The notes: generated by a model from the sequence alone, not told the origin. A stretch of DNA of 64,000 nucleotides from Auanema rhodensis (GCA_964057225.1 CAXKVF010000073.1:1116001-1180000), one strand, 5' to 3'. Shown: positions 36,330 through 50,586, numbered from the stretch's first letter. Numbers and translations are program-made.

Positions 36330-38617
36330 TCTTTCACGTGAAGCGAGTTACATACCAAGTGCACATCACGTGTACATTTAATTAGCATAAATTAAAGTTC
36401 ACGTAAATTTCAAAGTCATGGTTACCATGCACCAATATCAATAAAAATTTGTTTTTAGACTAATATGGACATGGGGAATCTAATTTTGAAAACCGCATCT
36501 CTTCATCTTTCACGTGAAGCGAGTTACATACCAAGTGCACATCACGTCTAAATTTAATTAGCATAAATTAAAGTTCACGTAAATTTCAAAGTCATGGTTA
36601 CCATGCACCAATATCAATAAAAATTTGTTTTTAGACTAATATGGACTTGGGGAATCTAATGTTGAAAACCGCATCTCTTTATCTTTCACGTGAAGCGAGT
36701 TACATACCAAGTGCACATCACGTGTACATTTAATTAGCATAAATTAAAGTTCACGTAAATTTCAAAGTCATGGTTACCATGAACCAATATCAATACAAAT
36801 TTGTTTTTAGACTAATATGGACATGGGGAATCTAATTTTGAAAACCGCATCACTTTATCTTTCACGTGAAGCGAGTTACATACCAAGTGCACATCACGTG
36901 TACATTTAATTAGCATAAATTAAAGTTCACGTAAATTTCAAAGTCATGGTTACCATGAACCAATATCAATAAAAATTTGTTTTTAGACTAATATGGACAT
37001 GGGGAATCTAATTTTGAAAACCGCATCTCTTTATCTTTCACGTGAAGCGAGTTACATACCAAGTGCACATCACGTGTACATTTAATTAGCATAAATTAAA
37101 GTTCACGTAAATTTCAAAGTCATGGTTACCATGCACCAATATCAATAAAAATTTGTTTTTAGACTAATATGGACATGGGGAATCTAATGTTGAAAACCGC
37201 ATCTCTTGATCTTTCACGTGAAGCGAGTTACATACCAAGTGCACATCACGTGTACATTTAATTAGCATAAATTAAAGTTCACGTAAATTTCAAAGTCATG
37301 GTTACCATGCACCAATATCAATAAAAATTTGTTTTTAGACTAATATGGACATGGGGAATCTAATGTTGAAAACCGCATCTCTTTATCTTTCACGTGAAGC
37401 AAGTTACATACCAAGTGCACATCACGTGTACATTTAATTAGCATAAATTAAAGTTCACGTAAATTTCAAAGTCATGGTTACCATGAACCAATATCAATAA
37501 AAATTTGTTTTTAGACTAATATGGACATGGGGAATCTAATTTTGAAAACCGCATCTCTTTATCTTTCACGTGAAGCGAGTTACATACCAAGTGCACATCA
37601 CGTGTACATTTAATTAGCATAAATTAAAGTTCACGTAAATTTCAAAGTCATGGTTACCATGAACCAATATCAATTAAAATTTGTTTTTAGACTAATATGG
37701 ACATGGGCAATCTAATTTTGAAAACCGCATCTCTTTATCTTTCACGTGAAGCGAGTTACATACCAAGTGCACATCACGTGTACATTTAATTAGCATAAAT
37801 TAAAGTTCACGTAAATTTCAAAGTCACGGTTACCATGCACCAATATCAATAAAAATTTGTTTTTAGACTAATATGGACATGGGGAATCTAATTTTGAAAA
37901 CCGTATCTCTTTATCTTTCACGTGAAGCGAGTTACATACCAAGTTCACATCACGTGTACATTTAATTAGCATAAATTAAAGTTCACGTAAATTTCAAAGT
38001 CATGGTTACCATGCACCAATATCAATAAAAATTTGTTTTTAGACTAATATGGACATGGGGAATCTAATTTTGAAAACCGCATCTCTTCATCTTTCACGTG
38101 AAGCGAGTTACATACCAAGTGCACATCACGTCTAAATTTAATTAGCATAAATTAAAGTTCACGAAAATTTCAAAGTCATGGTTACCATGAACCAATATCA
38201 ATAAAAATTTGTTTTTAGACTAATATGGACATGGGCAATCTAATTTTGAAAACCGCATCTCTTCATCTTTCACGTGAAGCGAGTTACATACCAAGTGCAC
38301 ATCACGTGTACATTTAATTAGCATAAATTAAAGTTCACGTAAATTTCAAAGTCATGGTTACCATGCACCAATATCAATAAAAATTTGTTTTTAGACTAAT
38401 ATGGACATGGGGAATCTAATTTTGAAAACCGCATCTCTTCATCTTTCACGTGAAGCGAGTTACATACCAAGTGCACATCACGTGTACATTTAATTAGCAT
38501 AAATTAAAGTTCACGTAAATTTCAAAGTCATGGTTACCATGAACCAATATCAATACAAATTTGTTTTTAGACTAATATGGACATGGGGAATCTAATTTTG
38601 AAAACCGCATCACTTTA
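36330..38617 (+). repeat. 13-monomer (2,288-bp) unit, first tandem copy
   Basis: Thirteen units from 36330 have the same barcode order as the thirteen that follow directly. The series includes a recombinant-looking G43C/C46A unit with an intact CGTAAA at 36506, two G156 units, the A114T unit at 37562, T90C at 37738, GTTCACATC at 37914 and CGAAAA at 38090. Private changes are GACTTGGGG near 36,645 and GAAGCAAGTT near 37,395. Confidence 0.86.
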
Positions 38618-40905
38618 TCTTTCACGTGAAGCGAGTTACATACCAAGTGCACATCACGTGTACATTTAATTAGCATAAATTAAAGTTCACGTAAATTTCA
38701 AAGTCATGGTTACCATGCACCAATATCAATAAAAATTTGTTTTTAGACTAATATGGACATGGGGAATCTAATTTTGAAAACCGCATCTCTTCATCTTTCA
38801 CGTGAAGCGAGTTACATACCAAGTGCACATCACGTCTAAATTTAATTAGCATAAATTAAAGTTCACGTAAATTTCAAAGTCATGGTTACCATGCACCAAT
38901 ATCAATAAAAATTTGTTTTTAGACTAATATGGACATGGGGAATCTAATGTTGAAAACCGCATCTCTTTATCTTTCACGTGAAGCGAGTTACATACCAAGT
39001 GCACATCACGTGTACATTTAATTAGCATAAATTAAAGTTCACGTAAATTTCAAAGTCATGGTTACCATGAACCAATATCAATACAAATTTGTTTTTAGAC
39101 TAATATGGACATGGGGAATCTAATTTTGAAAACCGCATCACTTTATCTTTCACGTGAAGCGAGTTACATACCAAGTGCACATCACGTGTACATTTAATTA
39201 GCATAAATTAAAGTTCACGTAAATTTCAAAGTCATGGTTACCATGAACCAATATCAATAAAAATTTGTTTTTAGACTAATATGGACATGGGGAATCTAAT
39301 TTTGAAAACCGCATCTCTTTATCTTTCACGTGAAGCGAGTTACATACCAAGTGCACATCACGTGTACATTTAATTAGCATAAATTAAAGTTCACGTAAAT
39401 TTCAAAGTCATGGTTACCATGCACCAATATCAATAAAAATTTGTTTTTAGACTAATATGGACATGGGGAATCTAATGTTGAAAACCGCATCTCTTGATCT
39501 TTCACGTGAAGCGAGTTACATACCAAGTGCACATCACGTGTACATTTAATTAGCATAAATTAAAGTTCACGTAAATTTCAAAGTCATGGTTACCATGCAC
39601 CAATATCAATAAAAATTTGTTTTTAGACTAATATGGACATGGGGAATCTAATGTTGAAAACCGCATCTCTTTATCTTTCACGTGAAGCGAGTTACATACC
39701 AAGTGCACATCACGTGTACATTTAATTAGCATAAATTAAAGTTCACGTAAATTTCAAAGTCATGGTTACCATGAACCAATATCAATAAAAATTTGTTTTT
39801 AGACTAATATGGACATGGGGAATCTAATTTTGAAAACCGCATCTCTTTATCTTTCACGTGAAGCGAGTTACATACCAAGTGCACATCACGTGTACATTTA
39901 ATTAGCATAAATTAAAGTTCACGTAAATTTCAAAGTCATGGTTACCATGAACCAATATCAATTAAAATTTGTTTTTAGACTAATATGGACATGGGCAATC
40001 TAATTTTGAAAACCGCATCTCTTTATCTTTCACGTGAAGCGAGTTACATACCAAGTGCACATCACGTGTACATTTAATTAGCATAAATTAAAGTTCACGT
40101 AAATTTCAAAGTCACGGTTACCATGCACCAATATCAATAAAAATTTGTTTTTAGACTAATATGGACATGGGGAATCTAATTTTGAAAACCGTATCTCTTT
40201 ATCTTTCACGTGAAGCGAGTTACATACCAAGTTCACATCACGTGTACATTTAATTAGCATAAATTAAAGTTCACGTAAATTTCAAAGTCATGGTTACCAT
40301 GCACCAATATCAATAAAAATTTGTTTTTAGACTAATATGGACATGGGGAATCTAATTTTGAAAACCGCATCTCTTCATCTTTCACGTGAAGCGAGTTACA
40401 TACCAAGTGCACATCACGTCTAAATTTAATTAGCATAAATTAAAGTTCACGAAAATTTCAAAGTCATGGTTACCATGAACCAATATCAATAAAAATTTGT
40501 TTTTAGACTAATATGGACATGGGCAATCTAATTTTGAAAACCGCATCTCTTCATCTTTCACGTGAAGCGAGTTACATACCAAGTGCACATCACGTGTACA
40601 TTTAATTAGCATAAATTAAAGTTCACGTAAATTTCAAAGTCATGGTTACCATGCACCAATATCAATAAAAATTTGTTTTTAGACTAATATGGACATGGGG
40701 AATCTAATTTTGAAAACCGCATCTCTTCATCTTTCACGTGAAGCGAGTTACATACCAAGTGCACATCACGTGTACATTTAATTAGCATAAATTAAAGTTC
40801 ACGTAAATTTCAAAGTCATGGTTACCATGAACCAATATCAATACAAATTTGTTTTTAGACTAATATGGACATGGGGAATCTAATTTTGAAAACCGCATCA
40901 CTTTA
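38618..40905 (+). repeat. 13-monomer (2,288-bp) unit, second tandem copy
   Basis: This copies the preceding unit monomer for monomer (38618 with 36330, 38794 with 36506, and so on to 40730 with 38442). The private changes of the first copy are absent, so those arose later. The match fades at 40906, where the AAC triplet replaces CAC. Confidence 0.86.
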
Positions 40906-43900
40906 TCTTTCACGTGAAGCGAGTTACATACCAAGTGCACATCACGTGTACATTTAATTAGCATAAATTAAAGTTCACGTAAATTTCAAAGTCATGGTTA
41001 CCATGAACCAATATCAATAAAAATTTGTTTTTAGACTAATATGGACATGGGGAATCTAATTTTGAAAACCGCATCTCTTTATCTTTCACGTGAAGCGAGT
41101 TACATACCAAGTGCACATCACGTGTACATTTAATCAGCATAAATTAAAGTTCACGTAAATTTCAAAGTCATGGTTACCATGAACCAATATCAATTAAAAT
41201 TTGTTTTTAGACTAATATGGACATGGGCAATCTAATTTTGAAAACCGCATCTCTTTATCTTTCACGTGAAGCGAGTTACATACCAAGTGCACATCACGTG
41301 TACATTTAATTAGCATAAATTAAAGTTCACGTAAATTTCAAAGTCATGGTTACCATGAACCAATATCAATACAAATTAGTTTTTAGACTAATATGGACAT
41401 GGGGAATCTAATGTTGAAAACCGCATCTCTTTATCTTTCACGTGAAGCGAGTTACATACCAAGTGCACATCACGTGTACATTTAATTAGCATAAATTAAA
41501 GTTCACGTAAATTTCAAAGTCATGGTTACCATGAACCAATATCAATACAAATTTGTTTTTAGACTAATATGGACATGGGGAATCTAATTTTGAAAACCGC
41601 ATCACTTTATCTTTCACGTGAAGCGAGTTACATACCAAGTGCACATCACGTGTACATTTAATTAGCATAAATTAAAGTTCACGTAAATTTCAAAGTCATG
41701 GTTACCATGAACCAATATCAATAAAAATTTGTTTTTAGACTAATATGGACATGGGGAATCTAATTTTGAAAACCGCATCTCTTTATCTTTCACGTGAAGC
41801 GAGTTACATACCAAGTGCACATCACGTGTACATTTAATTAGCATAAATTAAAGTTCACGTAAATTTCAAAGTCATGGTTACCATGAACCAATATCAATTA
41901 AAATTTGTTTTTAGACTAATATGGACATGGGCAATCTAATTTTGAAAACCGCATCTCTTTATCTTTCACGTGAAGCGAGTTACATACCAAGTGCACATCA
42001 CGTGTACATTTAATTAGCATAAATTAAAGTTCACGTAAATTTCAAAGTCACGGTTACCATGCACCAATATCAATAAAAATTTGTTTTTAGACTAATATGG
42101 ACATGGGGAATCTAATTTTGAAAACCGTATCTCTTTATCTTTCACGTGAAGCGAGTTACATACCAAGTGCACATCACGTGTACATTTAATTAGCATAAAT
42201 TAAAGTTCACGTAAATTTCAAAGTCATGGTTACCATGAACCAATATCAATAACAATTTGTTTTTAGACTAATATGGACATGGGCAATCTAATTTTGAAAA
42301 CCGCATCTCTTTATCTTTCACGTGAAGCGAGTTACATACCAAGTTCACATCACGTGTACATTTAATTAGCATAAATTAAAGTTCACGTAAATTTCAAAGT
42401 CATGGTTACCATGCACCAATATCAATAAAAATTTGTTTTTAGACTAATATGGACATGGGGAATCTAATTTTGAAAACCGCATCTCTTCATCTTTCACGTG
42501 AAGCGAGTTACATACCAAGTGCACATCACGTCTAAATTTAATTAGCATAAATTAAAGTTCACGAAAATTTCAAAGTCATGGTTACCATGAACCAATATCA
42601 ATAAAAATTTGTTTTTAGACTAATATGGACATGGGCAATCTAATTTTGAAAACCGCATCTCTTCATCTTTCACGTGAAGCGAGTTACATACCAAGTGCAC
42701 ATCACGTGTACATTTAATTAGCATAAATTAAAGTTCACGTAAATTTCAAAGTCATGGTTACCATGCACCAATATCAATAAAAATTTGTTTTTAGACTAAT
42801 ATGGACATGGGGAATCTAATTTTGAAAACCGCATCTCTTCATCTTTCACGTGAAGCGAGTTACATACCAAGTGCACATCACGTGTACATTTAATTAGCAT
42901 AAATTAAAGTTCACGTAAATTTCAAAGTCATGGTTACCATGAACCAATATCAATACAAATTTGTTTTTAGACTAATATGGACATGGGGAATCTAATTTTG
43001 AAAACCGCATCTCTTTATCTTTCACGTGAAGCGAGTTACATACCAAGTGCACATCACGTGTACATTTAATTAGCATAAATTAAAGTTCACGTAAATTTCA
43101 AAGTCATGGTTACCATGAACCAATATCAATAAAAATTTGTTTTTAGACTAATATGGACATGGGGAATCTAATTTTGAAAACCGCATCTCTTTATCTTTCA
43201 CGTGAAGCGAGTTACATACCAAGTGCACATCACGTGTACATTTAATTAGCATAAATTAAAGTTCACGTAAAATTCAAAGTCATGGTTACCATGCACCAAT
43301 ATCAATAAAAATTTGTTTTTAGACTAATATGGACATGGGGAATCTAATTTTGAAAACCGCATCTCTTTATCTTTCACGTGAAGCGAGTTACATACCAAGT
43401 GCACATCACGTGTACATTTAATTAGCATAAATTAAAGTTCACGTAAATTTCAAAGTCACGGTTACCATGAACCAATATCAATACAAATTTGTTTTTAGAC
43501 TAATATGGACATGGGGAATCTAATTTTGAAAACCGCATCTCTTTATCTTTCACGTGAAGCGAGTTACATACCAAGTGCACATCACGTGTACATTTAATTA
43601 GCATAAATTAAAGTTCACGTAAATTTCAAAGTCACGGTTACCATGCACCAATATCAATAAAAATTTGTTTTTAGACTAATATGGACATGGGGAATCTAAT
43701 TTTGAAAACCGCATCTCTTTATCTTTCACGTGAAGCGAGTTACATACCAAGTGCATATCACGTGTACATTTAATTAGCATAAATTAAAGTTCACGTAAAA
43801 TTTCAAAGTCATGGTTACCATGAACCAATATCAATAACAATTTGTTTTTAGACTAATATGGACATGGGCAATCTAATTTTGAAAACCGCATCTCTTTATC

Positions 43901-46186
43901 TTTCACGTGAAGCGAGTTACATACCAAGTGCACATCACGTGTACATTTAATTAGCATAAATTAAAGTTCACGTAAATTTCAAAGTCATGGTTACCATGAA
44001 CCAATATCAATTAAAATTTGTTTTTAGACTAATATGGACATGGGCAATCTAATTTTGAAAACCGCATCTCTTTATCTTTCACGTGAAGCGAGTTACATAC
44101 CAAGTGCACATCACGTGTACATTTAATTAGCATAAATTAAAGTTCACGTAAATTTCAAAGTCATGGTTACCATGCACCAATATCAATAAAAATTTGTTTT
44201 TAGACTAATATGGACATGGGGAATCTAATTTTGAAAACCGCATCTCTTTATCTTTCACGTGAAGCGAGTTACATACCAAGTGCACATCACGTGTACATTT
44301 AATTAGCATAAATTAAAGTTCACGTAAATTTCAAAGTCATGGTTACCATGAACCAATATCAATTAAAATTTGTTTTTAGACTAATATGGACATGGGCAAT
44401 CTAATTTTGAAAACCGCATCTCTTTATCTTTCACGTGAAGCGAGTTACATACCAAGTGCACATCACGTGTACATTTAATTAGCATAAATTAAAGTTCACG
44501 TAAATTTCAAAGTCATGGTTACCATGCACCAATATCAATAAAAATTTGTTTTTAGACTAATATGGACATGGGGAATCTAATTTTGAAAACCGTATCTCTT
44601 TATCTTTCACGTGAAGCGAGTTACATACCAAGTGCACATCACGTGTACATTTAATTAGCATAAATTAAAGTTCACGTAAATTTCAAAGTCATGGTTACCA
44701 TGAACCAATATCAATAACAATTTGTTTTTAGACTAATATGGACATGGGCAATCTAATTTTGAAAACCGCATCTCTTTATCTTTCACGTGAAGCGAGTTAC
44801 ATACCAAGTGCACATCACGTGTACATTTAATTAGCATAAATTAAAGTTCACGTAAATTTCAAAGTCATGGTTACCATGCACCAATATCAATAAAAATTTG
44901 TTTTTAGACTAATATGGACATGGGGAATCTAATTTTGAAAACCGCATCTCTTCATCTTTCACGTGAAGCGAGTTACATACCAAGTGCACATCACGTCTAA
45001 ATTTAATTAGCATAAATTAAAGTTCACGAAAATTTCAAAGTCATGGTTACCATGAACCAATATCAATAAAAATTTGTTTTTAGACTAATATGGACATGGG
45101 CAATCTAATTTTGAAAACCGCATCTCTTCATCTTTCACGTGAAGCGAGTTACATACCAAGTGCACATCACGTGTACATTTAATTAGCATAAATTAAAGTT
45201 CACGTAAATTTCAAAGTCATGGTTACCATGCACCAATATCAATAAAAATTTGTTTTTAGACTAATATGGACATGGGGAATCTAATTTTGAAAACCGCATC
45301 TCTTCATCTTTCACGTGAAGCGAGTTACATACCAAGTGCACATCACGTGTACATTTAATTAGCATAAATTAAAGTTCACGTAAAATTCAAAGTCATGGTT
45401 ACCATGCACCAATATCAATAAAAATTTGTTTTTAGACTAATATGGACATGGGGAATCTAATTTTGAAAACCGCATCTCTTTATCTTTCACGTGAAGCGAG
45501 TTACATACCAAGTGCACATCACGTGTACATTTAATTAGCATAAATTAAAGTTCACGTAAATTTCAAAGTCATGGTTACCATGAACCAATATCAATAAAAA
45601 TTTGTTTTTAGACTAATATGGACAGGGGGAATCTAATTTTGAAAACCGCATCTCTTTATCTTTCACGTGAAGCGAGTTACATACCAAGTGCACATCACGT
45701 GTACATTTAATTAGCATAAATTAAAGTTCACGTAAAATTCAAAGTCATGGTTACCATGCACCAATATCAATAAAAATTTGTTTTTAGACTAATATGGACA
45801 TGGGGAATCTAATTTTGAAAACCGCATCTCTTTATCTTTCACGTGAAGCGAGTTACATACCAAGTGCACATCACGTGTACATTTAATTAGCATAAATTAA
45901 AGTTCACGTAAATTTCAAAGTCATGTTTACCATGAAGCAATATCAATAAAAATTTGTTTTTAGACTAATATGGACATGGGGAATCTAATTTTGAAAACCG
46001 CATCTCTTTATCTTTCACGTGAAGCGAGTTACATACCAAGTGCACATCACGTGTACATTTAATTAGCATAAATTAAAGTTCACGTAAATTTCAAAGTCAC
46101 GGTTACCATGCACCAATATCAATAAAAATTTGTTTTTAGACTAATATGGACATGGGGAATCTAATTTTGAAAACCGCATCTCTTTA

Positions 46187-46363
46187 TCTTTCACGTGAAG
46201 CGAGTTACATACCAAGTGCATATCACGTGTACATTTAATTAGCATAAATTAAAGTTCACGTAAAATTTCAAAGTCATGGTTACCATGAACCAATATCAAT
46301 AACAATTTGTTTTTAGACTAATATGGACATGGGCAATCTAATTTTGAAAACCGCATCTCTTTA
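46187..46363 (+). repeat. 177-bp GTGCATATC monomer (clonal tag; five copies)
   Basis: The unit carries GTGCATATC and one extra A (CGTAAAATTTC), always with A116C and G147C. The five copies start at 43722, 46187, 48827, 52874 and 54634. Shared linkage of these changes indicates one founding unit spread by segmental duplication. Confidence 0.88.
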
Positions 46364-46715
46364 TCTTTCACGTGAAGCGAGTTACATACCAAGTGCACAT
46401 CACGTGTACATTTAATTAGCATAAATTAAAGTTCACGTAAATTTCAAAGTCATGGTTACCATGCACCAATATCAATAAAAATTTGTTTTTAGACTAATAT
46501 GGACATGAGGAATCTAATTTTGAAAACCGCATCTCTTCATCTTTCACGTGAAGCGAGTTACATACCAAGTGCACATCACGTGTACATTTAATTAGCATAA
46601 ATTAAAGTTCACGTAAATTTCAAAGTCATGGTTACCATGAACCAATATCAATAAAAATTTGTTTTTAGACTAATATGGACATGGGGAATCTAATTTTGAA
46701 AACCGCATCTCTTTA

Positions 46716-46890
46716 TCTTTCACGTGAAGCGAGTTCATACCAAGTGCACATCACGTGTACATTTAATTAGCATAAATTAAAGTTCACGTAAATTTCAAAG
46801 TCATGGTTACCATGCACCAATATCAATAAAAATTTGTTTTTAGACTAATATGGACATGGGGAATCTAATTTTGAAAACCGTATCTCTTTA
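46716..46890 (+). repeat. 175-bp GAGTTCATACC monomer (clonal tag; four copies)
   Basis: One A is missing from GAGTTACATACC. The four copies start at 46716, 49356, 51995 and 53755. All carry CAC at 101-103. The first also carries C167T and the rest do not. Confidence 0.88.
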
Positions 46891-49530
46891 TCTTTCACGT
46901 GAAGCGAGTTACATACCAAGTGCACATCACGTGTACATTTAATTAGCATAAATTAAAGTTCACGTAAATTTCAAAGTCATGGTTACCATGAACCAATATC
47001 AATAACAATTTGTTTTTAGACTAATATGGACATGGGCAATCTAATTTTGAAAACCGCATCTCTTTATCTTTCACGTGAAGCGAGTTACATACCAAGTGCA
47101 CATCACGTGTACATTTAATTAGCATAAATTAAAGTTCACGTAAATTTCAAAGTCATGGTTACCATGCACCAATATCAATAAAAATTTGTTTTTAGACTAA
47201 TATGGACATGGGGAATCTAATTTTGAAAACCGCATCTCTTCATCTTTCACGTGAAGCGAGTTACATACCAAGTGCACATCACGTCTAAATTTAATTAGCA
47301 TAAATTAAAGTTCACGAAAATTTCAAAGTCATGGTTACCATGAACCAATATCAATAAAAATTTGTTTTTAGACTAATATGGACATGGGCAATCTAATTTT
47401 GAAAACCGCATCTCTTCATCTTTCACGTGAAGCGAGTTACATACCAAGTGCACATCACGTGTACATTTAATTAGCATAAATTAAAGTTCACGTAAATTTC
47501 AAAGTCATGGTTACCATGCACCAATATCAATAAAAATTTGTTTTTAGACTAATATGGACATGGGGAATCTAATTTTGAAAACCGCATCTCTTCATCTTTC
47601 ACGTGAAGCGAGTTACATACCAAGTGCACATCACGTGTACATTTAATTAGCATAAATTAAAGTTCACGTAAAATTCAAAGTCATGGTTACCATGCACCAA
47701 TATCAATAAAAATTTGTTTTTAGACTAATATGGACATGGGGAATCTAATTTTGAAAACCGCATCTCTTTATCTTTCACGTGAAGCGAGTTACATACCAAG
47801 TGCACATCACGTGTACATTTAATTAGCATAAATTAAAGTTCACGTAAATTTCAAAGTCATGGTTACCATGAACCAATATCAATAAAAATTTGTTTTTAGA
47901 CTAATATGGACAGGGGGAATCTAATTTTGAAAACCGCATCTCTTTATCTTTCACGTGAAGCGAGTTACATACCAAGTGCACATCACGTGTACATTTAATT
48001 AGCATAAATTAAAGTTCACGTAAAATTCAAAGTCATGGTTACCATGCACCAATATCAATAAAAATTTGTTTTTAGACTAATATGGACATGGGGAATCTAA
48101 TTTTGAAAACCGCATCTCTTTATCTTTCACGTGAAGCGAGTTACATACCAAGTGCACATCACGTGTACATTTAATTAGCATAAATTAAAGTTCACGTAAA
48201 TTTCAAAGTCATGGTTACCATGAACCAATATCAATAAAAATTTGTTTTTAGACTAATATGGACAGGGGGAATCTAATTTTGAAAACCGCATCTCTTTATC
48301 TTTCACGTGAAGCGAGTTACATACCAAGTGCACATCACGTGTACATTTAATTAGCATAAATTAAAGTTCACGTAAAATTCAAAGTCATGGTTACCATGCA
48401 CCAATATCAATAAAAATTTGTTTTTAGACTAATATGGACATGGGGAATCTAATTTTGAAAACCGCATCTCTTTATCTTTCACGTGAAGCGAGTTACATAC
48501 CAAGTGCACATCACGTGTACATTTAATTAGCATAAATTAAAGTTCACGTAAATTTCAAAGTCATGTTTACCATGAAGCAATATCAATAAAAATTTGTTTT
48601 TAGACTAATATGGACATGGGGAATCTAATTTTGAAAACCGCATCTCTTTATCTTTCACGTGAAGCGAGTTACATACCAAGTGCACATCACGTGTACATTT
48701 AATTAGCATAAATTAAAGTTCACGTAAATTTCAAAGTCACGGTTACCATGCACCAATATCAATAAAAATTTGTTTTTAGACTAATATGGACATGGGGAAT
48801 CTAATTTTGAAAACCGCATCTCTTTATCTTTCACGTGAAGCGAGTTACATACCAAGTGCATATCACGTGTACATTTAATTAGCATAAATTAAAGTTCACG
48901 TAAAATTTCAAAGTCATGGTTACCATGAACCAATATCAATAACAATTTGTTTTTAGACTAATATGGACATGGGCAATCTAATTTTGAAAACCGCATCTCT
49001 TTATCTTTCACGTGAAGCGAGTTACATACCAAGTGCACATCACGTGTACATTTAATTAGCATAAATTAAAGTTCACGTAAATTTCAAAGTCATGGTTACC
49101 ATGCACCAATATCAATAAAAATTTGTTTTTAGACTAATATGGACATGAGGAATCTAATTTTGAAAACCGCATCTCTTCATCTTTCACGTGAAGCGAGTTA
49201 CATACCAAGTGCACATCACGTGTACATTTAATTAGCATAAATTAAAGTTCACGTAAATTTCAAAGTCATGGTTACCATGAACCAATATCAATAAAAATTT
49301 GTTTTTAGACTAATATGGACATGGGGAATCTAATTTTGAAAACCGCATCTCTTTATCTTTCACGTGAAGCGAGTTCATACCAAGTGCACATCACGTGTAC
49401 ATTTAATTAGCATAAATTAAAGTTCACGTAAATTTCAAAGTCATGGTTACCATGCACCAATATCAATAAAAATTTGTTTTTAGACTAATATGGACATGGG
49501 GAATCTAATTTTGAAAACCGCATCTCTTTA
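46891..49530 (+). repeat. Same unit, second copy, expanded to 15 monomers
   Basis: The order matches the preceding unit, except that the two-monomer pair T143G plus T79A (47771-48122) appears again at 48123-48474. That adds 352 bp. This is a direct snapshot of a local dimer expansion inside a freshly duplicated 13-monomer unit. The GAGTTCATACC deletion unit at 49356 closes it. Confidence 0.87.
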
Positions 49531-49706
49531 TCTTTCACGTGAAGCGAGTTACATACCAAGTGCACATCACGTGTACATTTAATTAGCATAAATTAAAGTT
49601 CACGTAAATTTCAAAGTCATGGTTACCATGCACCAATATCAATAAAAATTCGTTTTTAGACTAATATGGACATGGGGAATCTAATTTTGAAAACCGCATC
49701 TCTTTA

Positions 49707-50586
49707 TCTTTCACGTGAAGCGAGTTACATACCAAGTGCACATCACGTGTACATTTAATTAGCATAAATTAAAGTTCACGTAAATTTCAAAGTCATGGTT
49801 ACCATGCACCAATATCAATAAAAATTTGTTTTTAGACTAATATGGACATGGGGAATCTAATTTTGAAAACCGCATCTCTTTATCTTTCACGTGAAGCGAG
49901 TTACATACCAAGTGCACATCACGTGTACATTTAATTAGCATAAATTAAAGTTCACGTAAATTTCAAAGTCATGTTTACCATGAAGCAATATCAATAAAAA
50001 TTTGTTTTTAGACTAATATGGACAGGGGGAATCTAATTTTGAAAACCGCATCTCTTTATCTTTCACGTGAAGCGAGTTACATACCAAGTGCACATCACGT
50101 GTACATTTAATTAGCATAAATTAAAGTTCACGTAAATTTCAAAGTCATGGTTACCATGAATTAATATCAATAAAAATTTGTTTTTAGAATAATATGGACA
50201 TGGGGAATCTAATTTTGAAAACCGCATCTCTTTATCTTTCACGTGAAGCGAGTTACATACCAAGTGCACATCACGTGTACATTTAATTAGCATAAATTAA
50301 AGTTCACGTAAAATTCAAAGTCATGGTTACCATGCACCAATATCAATAAAAATTTGTTTTTAGACTAATATGGACATGGGGAATCTAATTTTGAAAACCG
50401 CATCTCTTTATCTTTCACGTGAAGCGAGTTACATACCAAGTGCACATCACGTGTACATTTAATTAGCATAAATTAAAGTTCACGTAAATTTCAAAGTCAT
50501 GGTTACCATGAACCAATATCAATAAAAATTTGTTTTTAGACTAATATGGACATGTGGAATCTAATTTTGAAAACCGCATCTCTTCA
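49707..50586 (+). repeat. Five-monomer block carrying C131A, first copy
   Basis: Units CAC, G92T/T143G, GAATTAAT with C131A (AGAATAAT), T79A and G145T (CATGTGG) are in this order. The same five recur 5,984 bp (34 monomers) later. The C131A change removes a minus-strand stop and opens a 60-codon frame that I do not regard as a gene. Confidence 0.84.

Larger units (their letters stand above)
34218..43721 (+). repeat. Zone D: region with GTTCACATC monomers and a 13-monomer unit
   Basis: The GTTCACATC variant (monomer G32T) marks units at 34,951, 37,943, 40,231 and 42,343, spaced 17, 13 and 12 monomers apart. Each is followed by the same series: G43C/C46A/T75A, CAC ending TTCATC, then A115C. The A114T to T90C pair precedes each. 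Unit length therefore varies around a common core, as expected for an array undergoing unequal exchange. Confidence 0.82.
44603..46890 (+). repeat. 13-monomer unit with indel tags, first copy
   Basis: Thirteen monomers start with A116C/G147C at 44603 and end with the 175-bp GAGTTCATACC unit at 46716. The +1 and -1 indels cancel, so the length is 2,288 bp. The order includes CGAAAA (44955), T79A (45307), T143G (45483), T79A (45659), G92T (45835), T90C (46011) and the 177-bp GTGCATATC unit (46187). Confidence 0.86.

Noticed and set aside
50111-50293. 60-codon minus-strand open frame starting MLIKC
   Set aside because: It lies wholly inside satellite units, is only slightly longer than one monomer, and exists because C131A removes one stop. 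It has no recognisable domain, and the same frame is closed in nearly all other units.
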